From assembly GCA_001953115.1 (NCBI GenBank), contig LSSL01001137.1, forward strand, positions 1 through 12,963: a stretch of 12,963 nucleotides of DNA. The letters run 5' to 3'. The notes below the pieces were generated by a model. That model saw only the letters and a program-made list of their open reading frames with translations. It ran no database searches and was not told the DNA's origin. The translations under genes and the position numbers were made by a program. Positions 1-9,899 of this stretch are shown in pieces; within the stretch, counting starts at the first letter, position 1, and the number at the start of each line of letters is the position of its first letter. The stretch is from Smittium mucronatum (taxonomy: Eukaryota; Kickxellomycota; Harpellomycetes; Harpellales; Legeriomycetaceae).

Positions 1-12
1 CCCCCCCCCCCC
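1..12. repeat. poly-C tract at the window edge (C12)
   Basis: The window opens with twelve consecutive C, followed by ACCAGAAAA. Such a run stands out in DNA this AT-rich. It could be longer than seen because the window starts inside it. A G12 tract lies about 700 bp downstream, so the two tracts are inverted relative to each other. Homopolymers of this kind are also typical places where assemblies break, so part of this may be technical. Confidence 0.9.
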
Positions 13-716
13 ACCAGAAAAATACAACTGAAATCGATATTTAGCTAGCTAAAAAGTCTAAAAACTTGACTATATCTTATAAAATTTGATTAAAAACCAC
101 GTAAGATAACGTAAATAAACCGATGGAAAAAATTCCTGGGTATTTACGCATAGATTGATATTAAACCAACTTATTACAGATACAATTGAGTTTCCAATCG
201 CGATCTTCTGTAATTAAAATGGTGATTACACAGTATATATGAGTATAAAAAAATGTTTGTAACTCTAAAACTCAGTTTTTAATAGCTTTTTCAAAAATCA
301 ATGGGTACCAATCTGCATCTATAAATGATATAAGAATTTTTTTAAAAATTAAATTATTTTGATAGAGATGGTTTTATTTTTAGCTAAGTAAATCAAAAAT
401 AGAGACCAGATTCTTACTTTTAAAAGAGATATAAAAAGAAAATAAACACATTATCACCACAATTATGTCAAAATATGACTTTAATCAAATAATTCAGTCT
501 AAAATTAAATAAAATAGGAATTATTTATATTTTGTATAATAATTCATCTGAAATCTGATAAAAAAGCCAGAGTTTTTTTCATGGAGTACAAGGATTGTAT
601 TCGTATTTTTCAGAAAATTTGTAGTTTTAAGATTCAAATAAATACCGAAAAAATTGGAAATTGAGTGACAAATATTTTCCATTATATTCGTTGCTATGAT
701 CCAGTCTGTAAATAAT
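13..716. other. gene-free AT-rich stretch
   Basis: I see no gene, RNA gene or recognisable element between the C12 and G12 tracts. All frames carry frequent stops. The plus strand is A-rich, like the LINE remnant downstream, so this could be decayed 5' sequence of the same element, but no ORF1 motif (RRM, coiled coil or CCHC knuckle) can be read. Confidence 0.6.
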
Positions 717-728
717 GGGGGGGGGGGG
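717..728. repeat. poly-G tract (G12)
   Basis: Twelve uninterrupted G lie between AATAAT and ATATAG. On the minus strand a 69-codon open frame (627-836) runs through the tract, where it encodes consecutive prolines. I treat that frame as a chance product of low-complexity sequence. The tract is the inverse counterpart of the C12 run at the window start. Confidence 0.95.
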
Positions 729-797
729 ATATAGTTTAAAATTTAATGTGAGAATGATGGTAATTAAATCTAAATATAATTTAAAATTGATATCTAA

Positions 798-818
798 CCC
801 CAAAACCCCCAAAAAAAA
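798..818. repeat. C4A4-like run (CCCCAAAACCCCC then A8)
   Basis: The order is CCCC, AAAA, CCCCC, then eight A. This resembles the C4A4 telomere unit of spirotrich ciliates, but only about two units are present and the second has an extra C, so it is most simply low-complexity sequence. Confidence 0.6.
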
Positions 819-840
819 TTTCAAACTTTCAACCAATTCG

Positions 841-1320
841 AAAGGTATATTTGAAAAAGATAATCGAAAAAAACCCCAATATTTATAGATTCAATATTTA
901 TAATTGGCCGTTACATTAAAAATTAAAATTTTAGAATAATTCCATGAAAAGGAATAACATAGATCTATTTATAATATTAGGCAATATTGTCATAAATTAA
1001 ATCGTTACTCTGTACAGAAAAAAATTTGCACATTTCCAAGTATAGATAAAATAGTACTTATAATTTTTAAAGAGATACTTTTTGATAAAAAATTAAAAAA
1101 TCATTGATATTAAAAATGAAAATTTAGAAAAAATCAGAAATTCTGAGAATTCATGAAAATTACACGGCCCGACCAATTATCACATCGGAAATATTTCAAA
1201 AAAAAAAGGCAAAAGAGAAAGATTGTGATCTTAAAAATTATCTGTAAAAAGAACGGTAAGTCTTTTCCAGCAAAAAATAACACGTATATGAAAAGAAAAA
1301 AATAAAATAAAATTTTAAGC
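841..1320 (+). other. sequence upstream of LINE ORF2, no recognisable ORF1
   Basis: This is where ORF1 or the inter-ORF region of an L1/Tx1-type element would lie. One plus frame stays open for 49 codons (958-1104) and contains CHK and a further Cys, but no CCHC zinc knuckle, RRM or coiled coil can be recognised. Open stretches of that length are expected by chance several times in a window this size. A 25-bp segment at 1143-1167 resembles the endonuclease start at 1320-1344 and is reported separately. Confidence 0.4.
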
Positions 1321-1327
1321 TGAAAAT

Positions 1328-1960
1328 TCATGGGAATTGACTGGATTAAAAATATATCTTTATTATTTAAATCGGTAAAAGGAGAAAAAAAAGAGCTAAT
1401 ATTGTTTTCCTGCAGGAAATAAATATAAAAATGAAAATAAAGAAGATAAATTTTACAGTATTACGTGTGAAAGCCCATTCTTTCTCCGAAAATAAAAGCT
1501 AATCTAGCTAATAATTAATTGTCTACATTGAGTAAAATAGAAAAAAATTCAAACGAAAATTCATTATAAAAAGTTAAGACCAAAATTATCCCTATAAAAA
1601 TAAAATAACTAACTTTTATCTACCACCAGATCTATCATAGTGGAAAAAAAATTCATCCTCTTATTAAATTTTAAACTCGAAAAAGGACTACATGGTTCAA
1701 TTAGGTGATTTAAATATGTTATATAATGATAATATAAATATTTTTCACAAATAAATATCCCTATTACCTTGAAAATGTTATATAAAATTACAGAAAATTT
1801 GAACAACACGTATATACATATATTTGAATAATGGTGAAAAGAAATACTCGTATGACAAAAAAATTAAATATATCATATATCATATTCTAGCTTAGATAAA
1901 AAACGATGATACTAAAAAAATAAAAAACAGCCATTGTTATAGTATCGGGTCACAGAATAA
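1328..1960 (+). pseudogene. APE-type endonuclease domain of the LINE (broken)
   Basis: This domain of ORF2 would nick target DNA to prime reverse transcription. The family start, usually SWNxNGL, reads SWELTGLK at 1328-1351. After a stop and a frame slip, RANIVFLQE (1392-1418) gives the catalytic Glu motif of the QETH block. NFYLPPD (1611-1631) matches the NxYxPN block and GDLN (1704-1715) the GDFN block, in the same frame. SSLDK (1886-1900) matches the SRLD block in another frame. SGH (1945-1953) matches the terminal SDH motif, with Gly in place of Asp. The first Asn of the metal-binding site also appears replaced (Glu). Motif order and spacing fit the family throughout. At least three frames are needed to read it, so this is a pseudogene. 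Apart from the replaced residues the pattern is hard to explain by chance. Confidence 0.85.
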
Positions 1961-1970
1961 TAGATAAATG

Positions 1971-2000
1971 TGGAATAATATGGAATAATATGAAATAATA
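1971..2000. repeat. three tandem copies of a 10-mer
   Basis: Two perfect copies of TGGAATAATA are followed by a third with one change (TGAAATAATA). The repeat lies just after the endonuclease SGH motif and before the reverse transcriptase. It is probably a local slippage product within the decaying element. Confidence 0.9.
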
Positions 2001-2461
2001 TTCATATTAAAATCAAAGATACATGTAAAATAAAAAGCTAAAAAATATACTGTATTTGATATACATCCAAAATAGCTGCAATGTTAATAAAAAATAGATT
2101 TAAAAAAATGAAAAACGAGATATTCTCAATATCTGCATTCAATTAAGAAATTTTCAACTAAAAAAAGGATAGCTAAGTATGAAACTTAACGAAAATTTTA
2201 ATACAGAACCGAATACAATTATTAATTCACGAAATTATTGTGTTTTAAAAACATAATCTTTGAAAAAATAAATTGGAGCAACAAAAGGTATAATTTTTCT
2301 GTCCAGATATAAATCAGCATAACTATAGAGGGTATTAAAAAATACAGAATAAAAAAAATTAATCAAAATTATGGAACAGGGCATAATTATTTATGGAAAA
2401 TCAGAAATAAATTTACTTATATATGACTTTTATTAGGAATTATTCAAAAAAGGACTCATTT

Positions 2462-3292
2462 ATGTAAATAAGCGGCATTTTTTTTATTGAAATGATAAAA
2501 AATAAGTTAGAAAGCAAAAAAAATCACTTCATAATTGCCTATACTAAATCGGAAATAATCTCATGAATAAAAAAATTTTCAAACAACTAATTCACAGGTG
2601 ATTTACTATCATGAGAATTAAATATAAAATATTGAAAGGATTTAATTCCTATTCTTAGTGAAAATTATAATAAACAAAACATAATGGATAATTTTGTAGA
2701 TTTAAATGTAATCTCTATTTTAACACTCATTTGAAACAGAGGTGGTCCCGGATCACTAAAAAAATCTAGGTGAATTACCGTATCTAATGCCGAAGAAAAT
2801 TTATTCACAAAGATATTATCAAATATGGTAAAATAAATTTCATCAAAATTTTCGGAAACCCCAAATCAATATTTACTAAGGGTGAATAAATATTATATAT
2901 CATAAATTGTATCAAGTTTACAACCAAAAAAATAAAAGATAATCCATATAATTTGAAAAGATATCTAATTGTTTTTGATAAATAAAATTTCATCAACCGA
3001 TCGGATTGAGACTATCAGAAAAATTTTATGAATGAGTTTGGATTTGGAAAAAAAATTAATCAAATGAATAAAATTTATCTAAAAAAATCATTATCCAGAC
3101 TTAAAATTTACGGGGATTTTAATGAGAAAATAATTATAAAAATAAAAAATAATTAGGGTGAACTATTTTCACAAGTACTATATAGCAGTAATAATTGATC
3201 CAATGCTATTAAAAATAGAACATAATATAAGTGTGATACATTATGTAAATTATAAACTCAAATCTCTAACCTATGCAGATGACCAAACATTG
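2462..3292 (+). pseudogene. reverse transcriptase domain of the LINE (broken)
   Basis: This is the RNA-dependent DNA polymerase of ORF2. One frame from 2462 to about 2950 gives the region before the fingers, then SEIIS and IKKFSNN, FTGDLL (family SPGxDGL), DLIPILSENYNK, SILTLI, and SNAEENLFTKILSN, where the family has RPISLSNxxxKILTKILAN. A second frame from 2965 gives palm motif A as LIVFDK, then NF, SD-stop-DY (family SDWDY), NEFGFG, IYGDFNE, and GELFSQVLYSS (family QGxPLSxxLY). A third frame from 3188 gives IDPMLLKIEHN and KSLTYADDQTL, with the catalytic YADD at 3272-3283. Both key aspartate blocks survive. Stops sit at a conserved Trp (TGA, 3007) and at the usually invariant Gln before GELF (TAG, 3154). 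Insertions or deletions cause the frame changes. Confidence 0.9.
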
Positions 3293-3480
3293 GAATAAGT
3301 AGAAAAAATGAATAAGCCATATTTTAAAGCATATTAGTCCTAAATTTTATCTCATCTAACCGAAAAATATTAAAAGTAGAGAAATTAGGATCCACATTTG
3401 ATCACCATAATTTGCAATAAGAGAGCTCAAAAATTTAATAGAAAATGATAGTAAAAATATCTATATTTAAATTTCAATGA

Positions 3481-3834
3481 GAATTGATTAAGATAAACAG
3501 AAACCCCAAAAAAATTATTAATTATATTTCTAATAAAATCCTATCATTAAAATTAAAAAATTTCAATTAGAGAGAATTTATACATACTAATACCTTTCTA
3601 TTATCTAAAATATGGCACAGAGTGAATATCATTCCGTAAGACTGAAAATTAACAGAGCGAATAAAAATTTTAATTTAATAATTTTTCTGGGACGGGAAAA
3701 AACTTAGAGTAAAACTTGATTCGTTTATCCCACCAAAATATCTGGGAGGACAAGAACCATTGGGTAGAAAAAGAATATTTGACCTTTATTTTCAAAATGC
3801 ACAATAAAAATGGGTTTTAAAGATAAATTATGAC
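3481..3834 (+). pseudogene. LINE ORF2 post-RT (thumb/connection) segment, L1/Tx1 type
   Basis: A single plus frame with few stops reads LSLK (3541), then TFLLSKIWHRVNIIP (3592-3636), FFWDGKKLRVKLDSF (3682-3726), PPKYLGG (3730-3750) and DLYFQNAQ (3781-3804), followed by a stop and KWVLK. The family pattern is LSLxGR, then LLSKxWY and P, then FxWxGKxPRIKL, PxxxGG and YYxAAQ before a Trp. This places the element in the L1/Tx1 group. No enzymatic role is assigned to this segment, which follows the polymerase in intact elements. The frame differs from that of YADD, so at least one indel lies between them. Confidence 0.85.
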
Positions 3835-4017
3835 TTCCATTGTCTTTAGAATCTTTTAAAAATAGTACAAAATAAATATAATTCAATGCTTATATATAAT
3901 AACCAAACTGCAAAAAAATCAAAGAAAACAAAAAAATATTCAATTTTGAAAAAAATTCCATTTTAGGTCAAATAATAAGAAATTATACCAAAAAATTGAA
4001 AAAAGGAGCATCAAACT

Positions 4018-4107
4018 AATTTTTGGTTCGATTATATGTGGAATTAATAATATTATCAAAAATATATATCAAAAGAGAATATATTAGTTTATTTGAAATT
4101 AATGTAA
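4018..4107 (+). pseudogene. possible continuation of LINE ORF2 C-terminal half
   Basis: In the same frame as FFWDGKK, the sequence reads NFWFDYMWN, two stops, then YYQKYI and a short aromatic-rich stretch. L1/Tx1 proteins have Trp- and Tyr-rich segments here, but no single diagnostic motif is left. I include it because the frame and position fit; it could be chance. Confidence 0.4.
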
Positions 4108-4379
4108 AAATAATAATGATTTAGTAGAAAAAAATAAAAATAAATCCAATAAATGATGATCAAAAATACCAAAAAACGATCAAAAAAATAAATAAAATAT
4201 TACCTTCAACCTACAGAATTAAAGAAAACCTCACACAAAGTAAAAATAAAACTAAATCGTACCTTCTGCAAAATAATTTACTAAGTTTTTCATTACCAAT
4301 AAATATTTACGAAAATCACGATGTATAAAAAATATCAAAATAAATAATAGCGATCAAATTCATCCAAAATGTAAAAAAA

Positions 4380-4392
4380 TATATATATATAT
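4380..4392. repeat. AT microsatellite
   Basis: A short alternating AT run of about six dinucleotides lies inside the C-terminal part of the LINE remnant. It is most likely simple slippage. Confidence 0.85.
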
Positions 4393-4538
4393 AAATATTT
4401 GATAAAAATTAATCATCTGAATCTAAAAAAAAATGAAAATTAATAAAAAAATATATATCTATATATTTATTTTATATAAAGTAGGAATTATAACTGGAAA
4501 ATAAGTAAAAGTGTGAAATAATGTAAAATTTAAAATAA

Positions 4539-4877
4539 ATTTCCCGTAAAAAAAAAGAAGTGTGCAATAATGCAGCATTATATCACAAACAGGTATATTT
4601 CTTACATAATAATGAAAATTTTGATAATATTTTTTGCAAATTTGGCGATAAACATTATAATCGGATTATAATCGATAATTTTCTAGGAAGTAAAATTATA
4701 TACAAATAATTAATCAATGATATAACCCAATACATTAAAATAAACGATAATTATGAAGATCCATAGAAATTTAAAGATGAAAACTCCAATTTAGAAAATT
4801 TTAAAGCATTAAGCTTATGGGAAAATTATATGTAAAAATTAATGGCTTCATTATCAAACAAAAAATTATCATACGCA
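4539..4877 (+). pseudogene. probable C-terminal block of LINE ORF2
   Basis: One plus frame is open for 56 codons (4539-4706), then continues in the same frame past only three stops (4707, 4764, 4833) to 4877. It reads protein-like sequence: EVCNNAALYHKQVYFLHNNE, then FCKFGDKHYNRIIIDNFLGS, KIIYK, and finally FKALSLWENYM near 4800-4832. L1/Tx1 ORF2 proteins end with a Cys/His-containing segment followed by an Ile- and Lys-rich helix region and a Trp close to the C-terminus, and the distance from FFWDGKK (about 380 codons) is about right. The full CxxC...H...C knuckle cannot be read. Assignment rests on position, frame continuity and general character, not on a diagnostic motif. No stop or tail marks the true end. 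Confidence 0.5.
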
Positions 4878-4889
4878 TAATTAATTATA

Positions 4890-5260
4890 TGATATTGATC
4901 AGATATCCAATTGAAAATAAATATACTTCTCCTCTCTAATTTTTGAAAGTTTTGAAAATCAGCAGTTTTGTGAAAAATAACATGATTTTTTTAATTAAGC
5001 AGAAGTGGATATGTGAATTTTCTTGAATGAATACAAGGGTTAAATATAAAAACAATAAAAAGGTCTGAAATTTATTTATACTTCAAATTATTCTACCAGT
5101 TATACTTAAATAATAAATGAATATTTTTTTCATTAGAAAAAAATTCCCAATAATTTTATTTAATGTTAAAAAAGTGTTGTATTATTTTTATAAACTATAG
5201 AAATAATTAAAAAAACACGATTATTAAAATGTAATTTGGCTTAGTCATATGCGCGCCAAT
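4890..5260. other. gene-free AT-rich stretch, possible LINE 3' end
   Basis: I see no gene here. The plus strand is still A-rich at the left and becomes more balanced toward the AT repeat at 5262, so the 3' untranslated part of the LINE may end in this interval. No poly-A tail or target-site duplication is visible. GCGCGC (5251-5256) is an isolated GC-rich spot. Confidence 0.4.
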
Positions 5261-5261
5261 A

Positions 5262-5279
5262 ATATATATATATATATAT
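5262..5279. repeat. AT microsatellite
   Basis: About nine AT dinucleotides follow GCGCGCCAATA. The run sits near the point where the A-over-T bias of the left part fades, so it may mark or lie near the 3' edge of the LINE, but this is inference. Confidence 0.9.
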
Positions 5280-7344
5280 TAAATTTAAGTAAAAAATAAT
5301 ATTTTCATTATCGATTGATACTTTTATGTATATTATCTAGTGATTGACTTCTTCAGTTAACTATAAATCAATACATTCTTCCAATTATATGCCTTAAAAA
5401 CTGTATCACAATCACTTAAATATTAAATCCACTAAAAAAAAAATCGCATCCACGTGAGGATCTGAAATAAATAAAAAATAATATATATTGTACCAGGAAT
5501 TTATCACTACGAATATTTCATCTTCAATTGTTAATTTTGACACTTAATTTGAATTTATCTGATTTATTTATAGTGAAAATTTTTTTTGAAAAATTTTAAT
5601 TTTATCATTAGAAATTTCGATAAATCGATGTAAATTTTTGATATTTAATTTTATTCATTTCCAAAAATTTTAAAGTGTAAATTATAGTTATTTATGTTAT
5701 AAAAAATACAGTTTTTTATATTTATAAATTCGAATGATATATTTATAGCTTTAAAATAACATTTCATAAAAAACCGAATTTTAACGCACTTTAGATAAAA
5801 TAAAATACAAATTTATTTAAATTGATGCATTTAATATTTTAAAAAGAACAATTTAAATTATGGTGGAGCGCATATTTGTTTTATATATGAATAAATCAAG
5901 TATTATAGCCCCCTGTTGTAATTCTAACATTTTATTCATAGAAATTTGGCATATAGTAAATGGTTTATAGTTGAATTAAATTCAAAATATTGCCAACCCA
6001 AAATAAAAGAAATATGATTAATAGAAAAAAAATACTCTTATACATATAATATATTAATCTGAATACTGTTTTACAGCTATCGCACTAATTTTTTTTTTTT
6101 AAAAAAGATAAGTATTAAAATAAATTTTTATTAATTCCATAAAATTTAAATAAGCTGACTTTGAGCTTAAGATATTTATTCTTTATTTTTGAATTTGAAT
6201 TTTATTAACATACACCATTTTTATATTTCTAGTATGATAATAGCAATATTGCACCCATATTACAATTAAAAAAATATGAAAAAAAGGGAAATATTTTAAT
6301 TTTTACAGCCTTCTAACCTAAAATAAAATTTTTTGTGTTTATTATTACATAGAAATTTTGAGATCATGATAAATTTTTGCAATTCAATTTTGAAAATAAA
6401 ATATATATAACTGTTTCACATTATAATTCGCTAAAATTTTAAATAAGTTAGGAATCTAGAAAACTGAATATATCAGACCTTTAATAAAATCTCAAGGGAG
6501 CTGAAATATTAAAAATAGTCGTAAAAATAAACCAATTTAAAAATAAAGGACAGGTTATATCGTGAAACAATTAAATAACTATAAAAAAATCAAATTAGCC
6601 TATTTCTTACTAAATTTTATTGATAAAAATATGCTATAAATAACAATAAGTATATAAATAATAAAATTAATAATATTCAGTGAATTGTCCGAATTTTTAT
6701 ATAAAAAAATGATTCTCTTATTAAAACCACCAGATAAGTACAAAAATAAATTCAATGATAATAACAAGTATACATTATTTATTAGGTATATAATATTATT
6801 TAGTAATAAAAATGATTTAAAAATTTAAATTTCAAGTATAATATTTTACGAAAAATTTAAATAAAAGCTCTACAGAAGATAAATGATATATTTTTATCTT
6901 TATTTTTTAAAAAAATAACATAAAATGAAAATATAAATCTTAAATTTAGATTTAATTATAAAATTAATTAAATAATATGCGCAATAATAGAAAAGCTATA
7001 TAATACAACTAAACAAAAGCTATACTTAAATCATCTAAGAGTGTGCGATAAAACATCAATGTATTTATAAAAATATTCTGGATTATTATTGGACGATTTT
7101 TAGCCTAAAATAATACATTTTAGAGATATTGTTAAAGTAAAATTTATTTTCCAGAAAATACTTAACTCAAAATCTCTTTATACAAATATACGAATAAAGA
7201 TGAAATTAAATCAATTCTAATAACCAGGAATTTTTTTTTAAAATATAGTGTGTCAAAATAAATGATATAAAATGTTGCAATTTACTGTTTGTGTATTCAT
7301 TTTTGTAGAAAATTGGAAGAAATTAACAAAAAAAACCAATTTCG

Positions 7345-7362
7345 AGATATATATATATATTA
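7345..7362. repeat. AT microsatellite
   Basis: An alternating AT run of about eight dinucleotides follows TTTCGAG. Simple sequence repeat with no visible function. Confidence 0.85.
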
Positions 7363-8105
7363 TAATGGCTTTGGTTAAAAAAAAAAAAGATAAGGAATAA
7401 AAATATGCTTATCATTTTGTATTTTTTTAAATAATAAACTAATTAATAAGTAAAATTAAATTAAAAAATAAAACAATTTAGGTTAAAACTAGTGATTTTT
7501 AAATAATTTTTGTTATAGAATTGCATAAAGAGATTTTAATTTCATAAGAATCCAAAATCAGTTTTTTTGTTTTACCCACAAAAAGGATTTATTTAATAAT
7601 TATTTTAAGAGAATTTTTTTAAAAAAAAAACCAAAAATATACAAGTATTAAAACTTTTGAATAATAAAATTATTGATAAGATTTCAAATAATATCACAAA
7701 AAATGTTAATACTAGATTATTGAACAATAGTTTCGATTATAGATTAAAAATTCTATCAAGGCATAGTAAAGATTATATAAACAAAACAATAATATAGCTA
7801 ACAATTATAATAATAACAATAATAGAAGACTAAAAATATAATAAATTAATGAATTAAAATTTACAAAATTTTCATAAAGATATCCAATTTTTAGGAATAG
7901 ATAAAATTCAAACAAAAATCCATTATTACGAAGGCTTATAAAATTTACTAAACCAAATTATTCGACTTTTCATCGATTAATGTATTTAGATTGACGAGAA
8001 TAAAAACTGTTCAAGTGCCCTGGATGTAACTTATATTGAAAAATGACCAATTTAAAAAAAATAAGATTTTTAATCAAAAAATGTAAATTGTTTTCTTAAA
8101 AAAAC

Positions 8106-8120
8106 TTGGAAATTTTCCAA
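8106..8120. repeat. perfect palindrome with 7-bp arms
   Basis: TTGGAAA and TTTCCAA face each other around a single T. With AT-rich arms in AT-rich DNA this can arise by chance; no adjacent gene gives it a role. Confidence 0.7.
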
Positions 8121-9899
8121 AAACTTATTTGCTTATTTTGATTTAAAATTTGCCGAAGTTTGCCTAATTTTTTTATAAATTTAATCTAAAAAATATTCTA
8201 ATAATCATTTGAGTTTAATTTTAACTGTATAAATGATTTAAAAAAATATATAGAGAATTTAGCAGGATTTTAAGTTAAATTAATAACAATTAAAACATAG
8301 AAATTAGAAAATTAATTGATTAAAAAAATGATATGTTAGAATTTATATTGTGTTTTATTAATTTGGATTTTTTTTAAATAAATATTATTTTTTTATAAAA
8401 ATGGCAGAAATTTAAACTAGCTAAGCCTTTTTTTGGAAGAAAAAAAAAGGTTGGATATATTTTTTTTTTGAAAAATTCAGTAATGTTTGTAGAATAAGTC
8501 AGTTTACCGAGTAGTGATAAAATAAAATAAAGTGATTTTTTATAATAATAATAAAAAATATTTTAACTAATAAAATTAATAAAAGGTGTAAAAGAAAATG
8601 TTATTACAAATTAAACTTAACATTTTACTTTCATAAATTTAAAAAATGATCAATATAAGTTAAATTTGGTGATGAGTTTGGTTAATCTGCTTATGGAATA
8701 TATATATAGCCTAAAGTGATAAATGAACTATTATAAATCGAAAAATTTTCACCATTTAATTTAAAATTTGTCTAAATACCCCTTTTTAAAAAAAAATTGA
8801 AACTGATTAAAAAAATTTGAAAAATTCCTCAAATAATGGAATAAATAGGAGCCTTTGAGACTTTGTTGAACATTTATGAATTCAAGTCGATAATAAAGAT
8901 TTCAAATTTTTTTTGCTGAGTAATGATTATTTAATATTGTTTATATTTAATTGAAAAGTGGTTGTCACTGAATCTTTATAGTATTTACAAAAAATTAATT
9001 TATTGAGTTGATGATACAAAATCGAAAATTTTATTTTGTTGAAATATATTTATTTTTATTATCATTTTAAGGAATATTAAAATTTATCAAAATTAAACTG
9101 AAAATATTTTTGGCCCCGAAAAAATTGATTTTTTCTTATAAAATATTTCCACTTTTTTTAATTGTACCCATAAACCGCACAAAATATAAATATGATATAT
9201 TTTTTCAAAGTGTAACATGTTTATTCTCTTTTCTTGGAAATGATCAGGGCTCCTTAAATTGGAAACACACACCTTAAGATTAACTTTTTAAAATTATAAA
9301 AAAAAGAAAGAGACCAGAGTCTTGTAAGCTTTTTATTTACTCATTACTAACCAATTTTGCACGAAAAACACATGTAAATATTTTTACGAAAATTATAAAT
9401 ACATTAATTTTTAATTAAGAAAAATTGAATATATATTTAAGAAAATAAAATTTTACTAGAATTTTTTTGGAAATGAAATAAGATGAAAATTAAACTAAAA
9501 GATTTAATTAAATTTATATTTTTTTATATGTAAGAACGATTAAAAATAAAAATTTATTCATTGTTTTACAAGGTTCAAAATACTCAAACCAACAGAGATA
9601 TATGGGATATTTTTTAAAAATGTGTTTCAAAAAAAATATATTATTTTTTATTTTTAATTTTTAATAAAGGGATTTAAATAAAATACTATATATTTTTTAA
9701 AATATGCATCTAATATACCCAGAAATCGACTACAAAATGAATTTTATAGATGTTACACACACTTTAGCATTTAAATAATATAATTTTTTTTTTTTTGCAT
9801 TTATCCATTCCGTGATATAACTTTATTTTTTATCAAAGCATCTATAATAATGAATAAACTATTGAGCATAGAGGATTTTTTAACGCCGAATAAAAAGAT

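Larger units (their letters stand above)
1328..4880 (+). mobile_element. decayed L1/Tx1-type LINE, ORF2 remnant
   Basis: This is the remnant of a non-LTR retrotransposon ORF2, the protein that nicks target DNA and reverse-transcribes the element RNA at the nick. Reading in order across shifting plus frames gives the endonuclease motifs FLQE, GDLN, SSLD and SGH. The reverse transcriptase motifs LFTKILSN, VFDK, NEFGFG, GELFSQ and YADD follow. Next come the post-RT motifs LLSKIWHR and FFWDGKK and a C-terminal Trp-containing block. Spacing between motifs agrees within a few residues with L1-type ORF2 (FLQE to GDLN about 98 codons, VFD to GELF about 61, GELF to YADD about 38). The FxWxGK block is typical of the L1/Tx1 group rather than of Jockey, R1 or Tad elements. 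All three stop codons and at least five frame changes are present, so it is dead in the standard code. No target-site duplication or clear poly-A tail was found; both outer ends are approximate. Confidence 0.88.
5280..9899. other. gene-free AT-rich stretch
   Basis: In 4.6 kb I find no gene, RNA gene or recognisable transposon on either strand; stops are frequent in all six frames and no open frame reaches 60 codons. Contents are A and T homopolymers, AT repeats, AAT-type runs near 7806-7822 and 8545-8560, and a 15-bp palindrome at 8106-8120. It may hold retrotransposon sequence decayed beyond reading by eye. Confidence 0.6.

Noticed and set aside
627..836. 69-codon minus frame containing a proline run
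   Set aside because: It runs through the G12 tract and the C/A low-complexity run; no domain, and length expected by chance.
1134..1331. 65-codon minus frame rich in Phe and Leu
   Set aside because: It is the reverse reading of A-rich DNA beside the LINE endonuclease start; the Phe/Lys-rich translation is a composition effect, not a membrane protein.
1609..1809. 66-codon minus frame
   Set aside because: It is opposite the endonuclease NFYLPPD and GDLN motifs, which explain this DNA better on the plus strand.
2805..2996. 63-codon minus frame that looks membrane-like
   Set aside because: It is the complement of the reverse transcriptase region between LFTKILSN and VFDK; hydrophobic character follows from A-rich sense DNA.
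3272..3283. YADD as evidence of a retroviral or LTR-element polymerase
   Set aside because: The neighbouring APE endonuclease and FxWxGK block fit a non-LTR element; no LTRs, protease, RNase H or integrase motifs are seen.
401..9330. Shared AGAGACCAGA words at about 401 and 9310 as possible element ends
   Set aside because: Only about 10-15 bp match and the flanks do not; matches of this length are expected by chance.
9560..9600. GGTTCAAAATACT resembling a tRNA B box or T arm
   Set aside because: No matching A box, anticodon arm or acceptor stem can be folded around it. The same holds for GGTTCGATT at 4024, which lies in the LINE frame.
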